Shown here: in pieces, positions 11,552 through 23,778 of the stretch
Layout: every line of letters begins with the position of its first letter
Numbering within the stretch: position 1 is the stretch's first letter
NCBI GenBank assembly: GCA_038049695.1
Contig: CP142452.1
Location: forward strand, 33,034,501-33,098,500
Source of the DNA: Cinnamomum chago
Lineage: Eukaryota; Streptophyta; Magnoliopsida; Laurales; Lauraceae
Length of the DNA stretch: 64,000 nucleotides
Direction: 5' to 3'
Position numbers and translations under genes: made by a program
Notes under the pieces: model-generated
Databases searched by the model: none
Told to the model about the DNA's origin: nothing
Seen by the model: the letters and a program-made list of their open reading frames with translations, nothing else

Positions 11552-13710
11552 CTATCCATGATGAAATGGGGTTTATTAATCATAGCATCAAATAATTTAA
11601 CTATGAAAAACATATGCTATGAAGGTTTTGAAATCATTTCATTCAATCAATAAATATGACTTATTAAAGAGCAAGATGAGTGAAATGAAATTCAAACATG
11701 AAACCAACCTCAACTAATAACCAACCAAGATTATGAATACATAAATATGGTGGTCATGAGATATACCTATATGAGCAAGAGAGGTGGCAAACATGAAAAT
11801 TATGATGCTAACATGGAACAAATATATTACTATCAAGTTCAATCCAATGTACACAAGGTCTATCACATTCACAAGAAATCAAATCAATCGAAATTTATAC
11901 CAATTGAAACCAATTGAATTTGACAACATGATTAAGAGCAAGAGTGTGACAAACACAAAATTCCATCAAGCATCATAAAATGATATTCATCACTTTTAAA
12001 GATATAACTAATGAGCATAGTGATGAACAAGGTAAATTGCAATGCAAAAGGATATTACTTTGTAATGCATGCAATTTCCAAAGTGTCAAAATCATATGAA
12101 TTCAACATCTAAGATATCCATCAAACATATAGAAATACAATGAATGGATTTCAAAGAAGTTCATATGATCAAGATCACTACTATGAAGTTGACACATGTA
12201 TAAGGATGATATCACTTAGAGAAAATACATGAATCAACATCATAACCATCCAAAAAAAAATATGACTAGAAAGCATAGAGGATGGATTTTAGTTCTAGTA
12301 TGGTTTCTACAAATATAATAAATAACACAACCATACATAGAACGATTTGACATTTGCAAAGAGATGATCAATCAACACTCAAGATCTAACTCATACCATA
12401 TCATCAATAAAGAATATAACTATGCAAGCACAAGAAGGTATGAAGTTAAAGGGATCAATCTATCATGCAACATCTCCACTCTTAGCAAATGTACTAAGCT
12501 TACAATGCAATGGAAAATGGATATGAGGTTTAAACCAAATAAACTTAGCACATAAAATCACATATGTACTTAAAAAGCTCAAATATAAGATTTTACTATA
12601 AAGCACATAAACAATCATCAATTTGCATTAATGAAAAAATATATATACCAAGTTAGGCACAAACATGCAAATCAATGACACCATATCCAACCAAGCAATG
12701 TAAGACATCAAAACCAATTTGCATAAAACGAATGTAACTAAATGAGCAAAGATGCAAATTGTTTGTAAAAATTATTTCCTTCCAAATGATATAATCATAA
12801 TTAAGCTCAAGGAAATAAATTCAAGGAAAATGCTTCTATAAATACAACCAATCAAGCTTAGAACATTTTCCAAAGTTTTTCAAATCACTTCAATATTTAA
12901 AATTCCAACAAAGAATCATTAATAGAATTAAGAGCAAGTGATTTTGAAAAACAAGAAGTGTACTACTATAAATTTTCAATTTGTATTCTAAATATGACAA
13001 TAGACACTCATACAAATTGAACACATATTTTCCATACCAAGAGATATAACTTTGAAAACTCAATGGAAAACTTAACTTGCTTCAAATCATTTGATTTACA
13101 AAAAAAATCTAACTATAACATTCATCAAATGATTTTCCAACATCAATTGATCATGAAAAATCTAGCTAAGAAAGCTTTTGTAATCACAATCAATTGATCA
13201 TGAATAGATATGCACTACAAGAGATATAACTATATGAACAAAATGCAAATCCATCATGAGAATATTGCAATCAAAGGATTTTGAAAACCATGAGATATAA
13301 CTTAAATGTTCATGAAGACAAAATCAAATGATCACAAAGAAACATTGCATTTTAAAAGATGTGACTATAAAGAAACAAAATGCAAATGTAACATGACCAA
13401 CAAATAGATATAACTAAAAAGAATAGGTTGGTCTAGAGAGGATCAAGGCCTTAAGGTTAGTCTAAATGTGTACCAATGAAGATTCACCTAAGGTCTTGAT
13501 AAGGATGTCCTTGAGAGTTCACTTGAGGACTCACCAACTCTTGGAGATATAACTTGAAAAAGTCTTAGAGTGGTGCAATGATACTAAGGGAAATTTTATT
13601 TTCAATCATAGTGGAAATCATCACAAAGATATGCAATAAATCACAACACTAGGGTTCTAATCTAGCAACGATCAACTCCGGGTTGTTAAGCCCTAAAATG
13701 GAGTAACCTC

Positions 13711-13724
13711 TCTCCGATACCAAT
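13711..13724 (-). other. Primer-binding site (Met-tRNA type)
   Basis: Minus-strand ATTGGTATCGGAGA directly follows the LTR end ACTTTCA. It matches the classic plant TGGTATCAGAGC site except for an A-to-G change and the last base. Confidence 0.8.
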
Positions 13725-15366
13725 TGAAAGTCTTGGGATCCGAACCCTAGAGGGGGGATGAATAGGGTGAGCTTCAATTATGACCAAATTTAACTTCTTT
13801 AATTTAAACTAGTCACAAGTGGTGATTAAGCAAATAAATGCTGAAGCTTACAAAAACAATCACCACAAAGCAAGCACCATCACACAAGGATTTATAGTGG
13901 TTCGGCCTCAATGCCTACATCCACTACCGGCTTATGATCCAACATCCCACCGGATTTCCACTATTTATGCTTTTCAATAAGCTAAGCAATCACCTTTACA
14001 ATGATGTTTTTCAAGGCTTAACATCAACCTATATATTATGCTTTTCTTAGGCTAAGCAATAACCTCTTCAACCAAAGGTTGGTTATCTCTCTAATGAGTG
14101 TCTAAAATACACTTGATGGAGATTCAATTAAGCTCATTATAATGCCTCTTAATTAGGCGGATATGGAAGTGAAAAACTAACTCACACAAACACTTAATGA
14201 ATGCAAAGATGTATGCTCATGATGTGTGTGTGTGTGTGATGTCCTCAATCATTTTGAAAATGAAGGCTCATATATGTATGCCTAAGGCTTTTGAAAGTTT
14301 TAGCTCATAAAAACATTTATGATTGAGGAAAGAATGCAAATCACATGTTAAAGATAACTTATAAAAGATATACATTTGTATCCTAATCAAGTTGTGAAAT
14401 TCTAAGCACAAAACATGTGATGCATAGGGATGTCAATCAAATCAAGAATGTAGCTCATAAACCAAAAAAATAGATTTGATTGAAATTAGGGGACAAATCA
14501 TATGTAATTATAAAATCAACTTGAAGATGATATTCCTATCAATGCAAAGCAAGTTGTGAAACTTTAAAACAAAACTACATATGATTTGTAAAGATGTTGA
14601 ATCCAAAACATAAGATATATTTGAAAGAAATTTTCTTATGATGGAAAACAACAACCAAAGATTCAACCAAGTATAGGAATCATGTTACATATAATTTCAA
14701 AGATTCTTTCATTAACATAATTTACTTAGATTTATCAATTAAAGTACTACTTGGATTGAATCAATGGTGATGCATCCAAAATAATAAATCAATTCAAAAC
14801 ATAAACATGTGAAGGACACAATAAAACATAGTTTATCATGCTACAAAATATTTACCAATAATAAAGCAAAGCATGACAACATATGATTAAGGAAAGTAAA
14901 GCTTACTTGGAGAGATTTAACTTCATTAATCCAAGCTTTAGCTTTCCTAATGATCCCCTTCATCCCTTAGTTCATTCCCCTTTTATTTGCCTCAAAACCT
15001 CTCAAGGAAGGTCTAAAAATCCTCAACCTTTGGCAAATGAATGAACTAGTATTTATACCAAAAAAGTGGGTTTCTACAACTCCCCGGTCGACCTGCCATA
15101 CCCCCGGTCGACCTGGCCTTCAACGGTCATAAAACTGACCATTTGAAAAGAGCTCAACGGCTCTTTACCCGGTCGACCTGCAGTGGGCTCGGTCGACCGG
15201 GCTTGGGGCCAAAAATTCCCTAAAAATCATGTTTTCAAAGAATTTTTAGAGGGAAACTTAAGGGCCATTAAATCAAGCTTTGAGAATATGTTTTAAATCA
15301 TTCTAAGGGTTTTAAAACATGAAACATAAAAAGCCTAAAAAGATTCGAAACTATTAAAACCAAAGG
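13725..15366 (-). repeat. 5' LTR (truncated, 1642 bp)
   Basis: Near-identical to 7214-8865. It lacks the LTR's first ~212 bp: similarity stops abruptly after CAAAGG at 15366, where unrelated sequence begins. Its TATA box is at 15051-15059 and its GGTCGACC cluster at 15083-15203. Confidence 0.9.
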
Positions 15367-17383
15367 TGGAATAGGTGGAGGGGCTGAAGGCTGACTAAGA
15401 AGAGGGGGAAAGTGGTGTGGTTGGGGTGGAGGTTGTTGAATCTAGTCGCAAAAGATGAAGTTTGGGCGCGGGGCGGGGGGGGAGGATATTGCAAAATGCT
15501 TCAAGATACAAGAATTCATCTATCTTGTCTGAGGAGCACAATTGCGGTAGTTGTGAATGGGGAGGGCTGATTTGTGGAGATGACAACTGGTCGGATTTAA
15601 AAACGGTTGGCTTAAAGCCAAACCCAAACCAATTTGACACGTACGCAACTTTAACGGATTTATGGTTTGTAATGCCAAATCTAACCCATGATGGGTATGG
15701 ATTATTTATGTAGGATACTGGCGATTTTCTAATTTTAAAAAATAAAAAATATTTCTTGTCTTATTAAGGACCAAATTCAAGTATGTGATCCAATGCTCTT
15801 ATAGTGTATTTGATATCAATTTGTGTTACAATAATTTTGTCTAGATTTCTTACAAAGTCATTTATATAGTACTATACAGGATGTGTTGGGTTACTTGAAC
15901 CTAAAACTGAAGCATGTCGTGAAGGAGAGAGACATCCCTAACAGTAGTAATCGTGGTGGAAAACTTTGGGCAAACAAACTTAAAGAGCTTTTAGACTCAT
16001 CAAAAGCCAAAATCCCGAAAACACTTTGTTTTTTTTTTTTTTTTGAGTTCAACAAAACACACCCTTAGCCCTTGCTTTTCTTCTGTATTCTATTGTGAAT
16101 TTTCTTTTTTAGTTTGAAAGCTTATCATTTAATTAGTCATTTCACTTAATATTTTGATTGAACATATTGTAAAATATACTTTAGGAAAATAAAATCCAAA
16201 AACAAGGAAATTATTTTATTTAATACAACTATGCAATTCACTTAGGCCATTTGATTTATATTTTAAGTTCGGAAAAAAAAAACCCTTCCTTCTCTATATC
16301 TTTCATTGTCCTCTTTTATTTTCAAGGACTAGATATATCTTTCAATTATAATATGTATGAACAAAGTTTATGTTATAAATGTTGTCGAATAATTTCCTGT
16401 ATGAATGCCTCCATTATTTTCTACATCTATTACCATTAGAAACAAATAAAACAAAGAGGGGCACATATATACGCCTTGGTGTCTAGTGTGACATGTGGAC
16501 CACAAAACCTATCATTCTATGGGCATGTAGTCCATGTGGACCACAAAACCTATCATTCTAACACTCACTACATCTTAAGAAGCAAGATCTGACAAGAAAT
16601 GACACTTCCACCATGTAGAGTGATATGACTACTAAAGTAGACATATACTTACATAAATGATTTGACTTATATATATAAACATAAGTGATGCCGCTATATT
16701 AGATGGACAATTGTTCTGTTTTATTTCATTTTTTTTTTAAGGAAATTATAGCACTTTACTAAGCTTGTTTGTTTGAGCTATAGAAATGGCTTGGAAGTGA
16801 GGAGAGAACCTGCAAATACAATTAGCAATACTCACACGTACGAGGAGAGAAAATACATACACTCTGAAAGTGAGAACTCACATGTGCAAGGAGTGGCACT
16901 ACGTCAAAAGGGCCTAAATACCATACCATTTACATGTTAAAAATAATAGTTGGAAATAAACAAGTGGGAAGAAAGACTATACAAATGGAAAAGATGGTGC
17001 ACCCAAAACTCGAACCCTGAACAACAAGGTGAAAACCGCAGCCATACCAGTGAGATAATTGGCCGTTCTCAAGTCCCATTAGATTAAAATGTTCATTAAA
17101 GAGGATTTAACCCCTAAACTTGAAATGACCGGAAAAATGATAAAAACAAGAATAGGGAACTCGAATATGTCATCAATGAGATGGTAACACATGGGGCTAT
17201 ATTCGAGTGGGCCTCACAATCAGACGTGCAGCAGGCTACATTTTCATGTTTTGAAAAATACTTGGACCCTGAGACGCATGTGTGAGTTGTGTCTATCTCT
17301 CCTTTCATGTGTGAGTTCCCATCATCTCACATGTGTAAGTTGTGTCATGAGTCTCAGGGTCTCGACCCTTTCGTTGTATCATC
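15367..17383. other. Intergenic, no supported gene
   Basis: Contains a GC-rich patch (15468-15485), T/A runs and a 28-bp near-duplicate CATGTGGACCACAAAACC at about 16490 and 16530. ORFs are short. A weak tRNA-like sequence lies on the minus strand around 16990-17065 (see rejected items). A 29-nt poly(A) follows at 17384-17412. Confidence 0.5.

Positions 17384-17412
<29 letters not shown>
17384..17412 (+). repeat. Poly(A) tract (29 nt)
   Basis: A pure A-run that could be the tail of a retroposed sequence to its left. No flanking duplication was identified, so the source is left open. Confidence 0.6.
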
Positions 17413-17415
<3 letters not shown>

Positions 17416-17652
17416 CAAACAGCCTTTCTATACCAGAGAAGCTCAAATAAGTTTATTAGGCCTGTATAAGGAACTTACATAGTGGTCCTGTGTTTGCATT
17501 CATAAATGATTCATCTACGAAAATGATACACATGTGACATATGGATCTCTTACATATATAAATAATACACATATAAAACACATTCAAATGTTTACCCCAT
17601 TTTTGCACGAGTAAATGAATACATTCAATGACTATCTAGATGTAGTTGGATT

Positions 17653-18335
17653 GAGGGCTTCTATTGGCATCGCGGTTTTGTCTCACCACACCGCAACAAA
17701 AAAAAAAAGAAAAAAGAAAAAAAAAGATGCTAAACTACCCCTCCCCCCTCCACCCTTTTCCGTCCTCCCTCCCTCCCTCCCTCCCTCTCTCCCCCTTCCC
17801 CATACTACCCACCCACGCACCCAGTCTCCGGGAGGGAGGGAGAACGGCTGCAGGCCTCCCCCCTCTTTCCCTCTTTCCTCCTCCTTCCTCCCTCTTTTCC
17901 TCTCTCTACCTCTATTTTCTCTCCCTCTCCTTCTATCCCTTCCTCTTGTTCTCTCTCCTTCTCTCCCCACCTCTTCCTCTCTTCCTCCCCCTCCCAATCG
18001 CCAGCGGGAAGGGAGATCGGGCTGCAGCAGGCAGAAACCCTGCTGTAGGGGCTACCTCCTGCTGCAACCCAATCTCCCTCTCCGCCCACAACTGGGAGGG
18101 GGAGGAAGAGGTGGGGAGGGAAGGAGAGAGAAGAAAAGGAAGGGAGAGAAAATAGAGGCGAAGCGAGGGGGGAAGAAAGAGGGAAAGGGGAGGTCGGCTG
18201 GCTGCTTGTCATTCTCCCTCCCTTGCCTGAGACTTGTGGGGGGGGGGGGGGGGGGGGGGGGGGGGGTAGTTTAGGATTTTTTTTTCTCTTTTTACAGTGT
18301 GGAGAGACAAAACCGCAGTGCCAATAAAATCCCTC
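17653..18335. mobile_element. Mutator-like MITE (683 bp) with CT/GA-rich interior
   Basis: The ends are long inverted repeats: both arms begin GAGGG and carry TATTGGCA, then GCGGTTTTGTCTC and CCACAC. The pairing extends inward to CTAAACTACCCC (17737 side) against GGGGTAGTTTAGG (18262 side), about 100 bp per arm. Flanks are a 9-bp duplication with one mismatch (AGTTGGATT at 17644-17652, ATTTGGATT at 18336-18344), as expected for Mutator-like elements. The interior is low-complexity CT-rich then GA-rich sequence ending in 29 G (18238-18266). ORFs of up to 219 aa here are low-complexity and not credible genes. Confidence 0.82.
18238..18266 (+). repeat. Poly-G tract (29 nt)
   Basis: Uninterrupted G-run just inside the right arm of the MULE-MITE. 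The left arm has only a CCCCTCCCCCC counterpart, so the run has expanded or is a sequencing problem. Confidence 0.75.
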
Positions 18336-18843
18336 ATTTGGATTTTATGGTTGCTTTCCTTAAGTTATAGTGATATTAATTACTAGACTAAATAGATAAT
18401 CGCACATTAGCATTATCATTATTTGTGATGATCAAATGAAATCCAATCCTAAACACAAGGAGAAATATATCAAACGGCGCCCTCTAGGATAAACGGGCTT
18501 GAATACATTTTAAACCAAAATTTGAGAACTATCTATGGTACAAAAGTAATGATATTAAATATAAATGGGCCATCTTTCATGTCATATGGGGTTGATCAAA
18601 CCTGTGATTTAGCATAAATATGGGCTCAAAAAAATCTATTGCGCTTATTGTGACAATTTCGGGCTTGAAGCTGCACACATTCATATTTTAGGTCTCAAAA
18701 CGGAATTATCTTTTTAGCCTGTAATATGTAAAGTAACAACCCATATAAATCCAAATTGAGTATTACATATATACCGCAAAGTACAAATTCCAGGTCCCAT
18801 ACATACCCCAAAGTCCACAATTGAGGTCCCACAAATATCTCAA

Positions 18844-18875
18844 CACTACTAGAAAAAAGGGTTTTTATATCGATC
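18844..18875 (+). repeat. Orphan CACTA-type terminus
   Basis: CACTACTAGAAA at 18844 is identical over 12 bases to the left terminus of the CACTA element at 20683. No matching inverted end was found between here and 20683, so it is a broken or deleted copy, or a chance match. Confidence 0.35.
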
Positions 18876-19312
18876 TAATGGTCTTAAACTAGATTTGGAG
18901 GAGTAGGATTGTTTGATCATATTGGAGTCGGGCCCATCAAGTTTACCAATCCTTACACTATTTTGGCCTCAATTGTCTTCAACTTCATTTGACATTTTTA
19001 TCTTTGAGCTTGGATATAATGCGATATCCTTTCCATGACTCATCCTTTTGATTATGACCCTTGGCTTAGTCAAAGTGGGTTTTGACCCTTCATTTGGTTT
19101 CATAGTCTTTGTGCTTGGCCTTATTGTCTCGTGTTTTGATTTTTTTGTGTTAACAACGCTAGCATAATCGCAAAGCATGAGAGCATGCCTGACCAAGTCC
19201 TCCTCTATATCACATATAAACATTTTCCATCAATTGAGGTAATCTTTGATTTAATAATAGTTCATACTAAAATAGCATTTTTGAGACAGCTCCAACAAAA
19301 TATTAGAACCCA

Positions 19313-20143
19313 TTGAGGAAGAGGGAGCCTCCAAAGAGCTTTCCAATTTATAGAAGGAGTAGGGTCAACTTTATTCCTATTAGAGATTATTCTATATGCC
19401 GATTTTGTAGTGTGGTAGCCGTTATTCGAAAAGGGTCAAACCCTCTCATCCTTACCAATGAATTAAGGGATATAAACGATACAAATCTCCTTGACATCAA
19501 TAGGATTGTTAAAAAAGTCTTTGAGAACATTTAAATTCCATTTTTTTTTCCTGAATTACATAAATCTTTAACTGTGAGATATGGGTTGATCATGGATGAG
19601 AAACACATCCTCAAACCATTTTTTGAAAGGAATATAAACGTTGTTTTAAACAGAAATATCATCTCTATTTTTTATTATCCATCCCACATTTTCATTAATA
19701 AAATATCCCCCCGCTAAAAACCTCTTGCAAAACCATTAGTTGTCATTTCTACGTTTGGCATTCCGAAGGTTACTTTTGGAATAATACTTGGCCTTTAGAA
19801 CTTTGGAGCTAAGGAGCTTCTCATTACTGATCATCTCCAGTAGGTTTTGGCTAAGAGGGCTAGATTATTACATTTAATGATTCTAACTCCTAAGCTCTCA
19901 TTTGGAATAGGCTATACAGCTCAACCCATTTAATAGTATGAGGTTTTCTTTTTCCCTTATTCTCACCCCATCAAAAGGCTCTAAGCATTTTATCAATGGA
20001 GTTCGAGGTTTTTATGTTTCTTAGATGGAAGTAACAATTTTAATCATATCCTCAATTATTCTTCTCATTGATATTCTAAACGATTGACTAAAACATTTAT
20101 TGATCTTAGGCAATACTTTACTACTCGAAAACTTTTATAAGTG
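19313..20143 (+). pseudogene. Decayed single-frame coding remnant, family not recognised
   Basis: One forward frame stays largely open for about 275 codons from a TTG at 19313. It is broken by only about nine stops (first near 19532, then 19716, 19796, 19850, the pair near 19930, 19981, 20072 and 20141). Stretches between stops read as plausible globular protein, including an RDYSICRFC cysteine pair and a KLSFGIGYTAQP segment. This density of stops is lower than in the surrounding AT-rich DNA, so a once-coding sequence (transposon, endogenous viral or host pseudogene) is likely. I cannot name the family. The true ends are unknown. Confidence 0.38.
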
Positions 20144-21234
20144 CATATGCATGTTTCCATTTTGTACCCATTTTTTTGGCTACGGTAGAAAGTTGGGTTG
20201 TATCAATTGTGAAAGGTGAATTACGTCTTATTGTCATCAAAATGGAGACTAGAAGAGGAATTACGTACTGGCCAAGTTCTTAAACAAGTTATCAAAGCAG
20301 ATACAAAAGAAGGTATTGAGTTTTCGTGTAGAGCTGACACAAGTTAGATACATGAATGCTTAAAATGGAAAATCTTCCATTGATTTTAGTGCGTGCCCAT
20401 AGTTGTATTGTATTCAATCTATGAATAGAGGACACACAAAAAGAGAAAATGGAAAAAAATAAATTTTAAAATAAAAAAAAAGAGAAAGAGATGAATGAAT
20501 GATGTTCATTGAACTTGAAAGCCTGATTGGTTTGGTCACATTTGTTGAAGAGTCAAAGTTGTGGTCTACGGTTTTGGATAGCTCTCTTCCTCTAGCTGAA
20601 ACTGAGGGCTTTTTTCTTTCCTGGAATTCATAGAATTTGTATATGGAGAATTTTAAAATTCTAGGACAAGGTGGAGTTCCTGCACTACTAGAAATTTGAG
20701 CTTTTGCTCATGAAAAAGCGGGCGGCCGCTTGTGGCGGTCGCAAAAGGTCCATTAGCGACCGCCACAGGCGGCTGCAAAAGGTGAAATGGCAGTCGCTAT
20801 TGCCCATTATATTACCCCCCCCCCCCACCCGCCAAACCCTTTTTTCCCTTGCTCCCGCGCTCGCTGCATCTCCTTCTCCGATCCTCTGCGTCTCCTCATC
20901 GCTCATCTCTCTCTCTCCCTCCCTTTCCTCTCTCTCTTCTTCTCTCTTCTCTCCCTCTCCTTCCCTTCTCTCCCCCTCTCTCTGTGCCAACGCCCTGCTT
21001 CTCCGGTCGTTTGGAAGATTTGAAAGATTTTACAAGCTCGTCGTCATAGATTTCTTCCAAGCAAGGAAAGTGATTAAAGAAAGAAAGATTCGAGCTTGTT
21101 TCCGCTTTCAGGTAAAAATTGTAGATTTCTTTCTCTTCTTGTTCGTATTTCTCCAATCAAGATCTTATCTTTCTTTAATGATCACATTGATTTGATGAAC
21201 TTCTATTGGAGAAGATCAGTTTTTCAACAGCATT

Positions 21235-21310
21235 TCTCCTCTTGATTCTACAAGTTTACTAGGGTTTGGGGTTTTTTTTTTTACTAGGGTTTAGGGTTTT
21301 TTTTTTCTTA
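21235..21310 (+). repeat. Telobox-like ACTAGGGTTT repeats
   Basis: Two ACTAGGGTTT(G/A)GGGTTTTT stretches resemble interstitial telomeric repeats (telo-boxes) often found near plant transcription starts. They lie downstream of a CT-rich leader-like region in the CACTA element. Whether this marks a captured gene promoter is unknown. Confidence 0.4.
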
Positions 21311-21761
21311 GTTTGAGGAATCAATGGTTTGAATTCTCAATTGGAGCTCTCGCGAGGATCTCGGGGATGATCGGATCGTGGCACGCTATTGATGCCGCGG
21401 CAGAGAGAGAATTGGTTTTACACATAAAAAGGCTTCATCTTTTTGGCCCTCAAGTTCAGCTGTTTCTAAAAGACATCATCTTTTTGGATTTCAATCGATT
21501 GGCAAGGGTTAGAATGAGTGCCAATTTTGGGCTTGTGATGATTCATGGAGGGAAGAGGGAATAGGTTGGGATTATGTTCATCATAGATGGGTAGAGGGTT
21601 TTTCACCAACTCAAGATAGGAATAGAGAAAAAATGATCTGTCTAGAAAAAGTAGGGTTTTTCGGCCATTTCCATAAATTTAGGTATTCTTCAGTTTTTCG
21701 GCCAATTTGGTTATTTCAGTCTTTGTTGGAGTTGTATATTTTCTATATCTATCACTGATGC

Positions 21762-23048
21762 CATCCGGGCGCCCAAAACGTTAACTTAAAACTTAGAAAT
21801 TGAGCATCCGGGCGCCCAAAACGTTAACTTAAAACTTAGAAATTGAGCATCCGGGCGCCCAAAATGAGCAAACGGGCTTCGTTGCCCGTGAAACTTGACG
21901 GGCATGGGCCCCTAGTCATTCATGACTTGCAGGAACTGACGGAACGAGATTCCGACTCCCGGATTGCTCGTAATGTTGAAACGAAGATTTAAGTTAGAAC
22001 TTTAACTTAAAACTTAGAAATCGATCCTCCGGGCGCCCAAAATGAGCAAACGGACTCCGTTGCCTGTGAAACTTGACGGGCATGGGTCCCTAGTCATTTA
22101 TGACTTGCAGGAACTGACGGAACGAGATTCCGATTCCCGGATTGCTCGTAATGTTGAAAACTAGGTTTAAGTTAGAACGTTAACTTAAAACTTAGAAATT
22201 GAGCATCCGGGCGCCCAAAATGAGCAAACGGGCTCCGTTGCCCATGAAACATGACGGGCATGGGCCCCTAGTCATTCATGACTTGCAGGAACTGACGGAA
22301 CGGGATTCCGACTCCCGGATTGCTCGTAATGTTGAAACGAAGGTTTAAGTTAGAACTTTAACTTAAAACTTAGGAATCGATCCTCCGGGCACCCAAAAAT
22401 GAGCAAACGGGATCCGTTGCCTGTGAAACTTGACGAGCATGGGCCCCTAGTCATTCGTGACTTGCAGGAACTGACGGAATGAGATTCTGATTCTCGGATT
22501 GCTCGTAATGTTGAAAACTAGGTTTAAGTTAGAACGTTAACTTAAAACTTAGAAATCGAGCCTTCGGGCGTCCAAAACGAGCAAACGGGCTCCGTTGCCC
22601 GTGAAACTTGATGGGTATTGGCCCCTAGTCATTCATGACTTGCAGGAACTGACGGAACGGGATTCCGACTTTCGAATTGTTCGTAATGTTGAAACGTATG
22701 TTTAAGTTAGAACTTTAACTTAAAACTTAGAAATTGAGCCTCCGGGCGCCCAAAACGAGCTAACGGACTCCGTTGCCCGTGAAACTTGACGGGCACGGGC
22801 CCCTTGTCATTCATGACTTGTAGGAACTGACGGAACGAGATTCCGACTTCCGGATTTTTCGTACGGTTGAAACATACGTTTAAGTTAGACCGTTAATTTA
22901 AAACTTAGAAAACGAGCCTTCGGGCACTTAAAATGAGCAAACGGGGTCCGTTGCCCGTGATACTTGACAGGCACGGGCCCCTAGTCATTTATGACTTGCA
23001 GGAACTGACGGAATGAGATTCCGACTCCCGGATTTCTCGTATGGTTAA
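21762..23048 (+). repeat. 178-bp tandem array (7 units) preceded by 43-bp repeats
   Basis: Units start with a (A/C)TCCGGGCGCCC-like motif at about 21849, 22026, 22205, 22383, 22562, 22740 and 22918, a period of about 178 bp. Just before are short 43-bp copies starting at 21762 and 21805. Neighbouring units alternate between two versions of the end segment (AAACGAAG... versus AAAACTAGG...), at least in the first four units, hinting at a 356-bp higher-order unit. The array is inside the CACTA element. Confidence 0.88.
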
Positions 23049-23778
23049 AACGTAGGTTTAAATTTTAATTTTAATTCTTAATTTTTTTATATTTAGTTTA
23101 AATTGTCAACTTTTTTAGTTAAGTATTAATATTTATTTTTATTTTTCTGTTCAGGTTTGAGAGCATCGGATCTACCACGGCATCCTGCACGGACAATTTT
23201 TTTTTTTTTCTATAATTGTAATGGATATAGTTTGTTGAAAGTTTTGTAATGTTTTGAATGTAATTAATATAAGACTTTCTTTTGTTATTTGTAATTTTAA
23301 TTGATGGTAGTATTTGTACTTTTAATTCATAGTAGTGTTTGTAATTTTAATTGATAATATATCAGGTACAGGTATAAAAAGAAGGAAAAAAATAGAGAAA
23401 ATACGGGATTTATTTTTAAAAAAAATATAACCTTTAGCGGCCGCCACTAGCGGTCGCTAACGGTAAAATATTCCACCATTAGCGACCGCCAAATGCTCCA
23501 TTAGCGACCGCCTCATAGTTAAATTAAAAAAAAAAAAAGTGCATTAGCGACCGCTATATCAAGTATTAGCGACCGCTTTGGCGGCCACTAATGCTACCAA
23601 ATTTTTTTTTTTAACTTTTAGCGACCGCTACCTTTTGGTCGCAAAAGGTATTAGCGACCGCCTTAGCAATGAAGTATTCGCGGCCGTCTCTTGGCGGTCG
23701 CTGATACTCTTTAGCGACCGCCAGACCACTTTTAGCGACGGCTTTTGGCGGCCGCTAAAAGTGGTTTTTCTAGTAGTG

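Larger units (their letters stand above)
7214..15366 (-). mobile_element. Non-autonomous LTR retrotransposon, gag-less member of the TR-GAG-like family
   Basis: A minus-strand element whose 3' LTR is 7214-9077 and whose truncated 5' LTR is 13725-15366. The interior (9078-13724) has the primer site next to the 5' LTR and a polypurine tract next to the 3' LTR, but no gag or pol ORF. Most of the interior aligns by eye with the non-coding part of the sister at 60293-62400. Where that sister has its gag ORF, this copy has only its two edges (about 13430-13560 and 13640-13670), so the gag was lost by internal deletion. A hAT transposon sits at 9948-11551. The first ~212 bp of the 5' LTR are missing at 15366, so the right target duplication is lost. 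Confidence 0.88.
20683..23778. mobile_element. CACTA (EnSpm-type) transposon, non-autonomous, 3096 bp
   Basis: The ends are CACTACTAGAAA (20683) and its inverse TTTCTAGTAGTG (23778). The flanking 3-bp target is CTG on the left and TTG on the right (two of three match). Subterminal regions carry many copies of TAGCGACCGCC/GGCGGTCGC in both orientations (20720-20790 and 23430-23765), the usual transposase-binding arrays of CACTA elements. The interior holds a CT-rich stretch (20860-20990) and a 178-bp tandem array (21849-23048). No transposase ORF was recognised; ORFs of up to 163 aa in the CT-rich part look low-complexity. Confidence 0.9.

Noticed and set aside
16990..17065. Minus-strand tRNA-like sequence with GGGTTCGAG
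   Set aside because: The B-box-like part is fair but the A box and spacing are weak and no tail or duplication was found.
17615..18274. ORF of 219 aa plus overlapping ORFs of 163, 135 and 104 aa
   Set aside because: All arise from CT/GA low-complexity sequence inside the MULE-type MITE; composition is Pro/Ser/Leu or Arg/Glu/Gly with no domain.
20704..21195. 163-aa ORF and overlapping ORFs in the CACTA element
   Set aside because: Serine/leucine/proline-rich from the CT-rich stretch; no transposase motifs.
21235..21310. Interstitial telomere
   Set aside because: Only two partial TAGGGTTT copies separated by T-runs; not a telomere array.
21762..23048. CRISPR-like array
   Set aside because: Units are directly tandem at 178 bp without unique spacers, and lie in a CACTA transposon in plant DNA.
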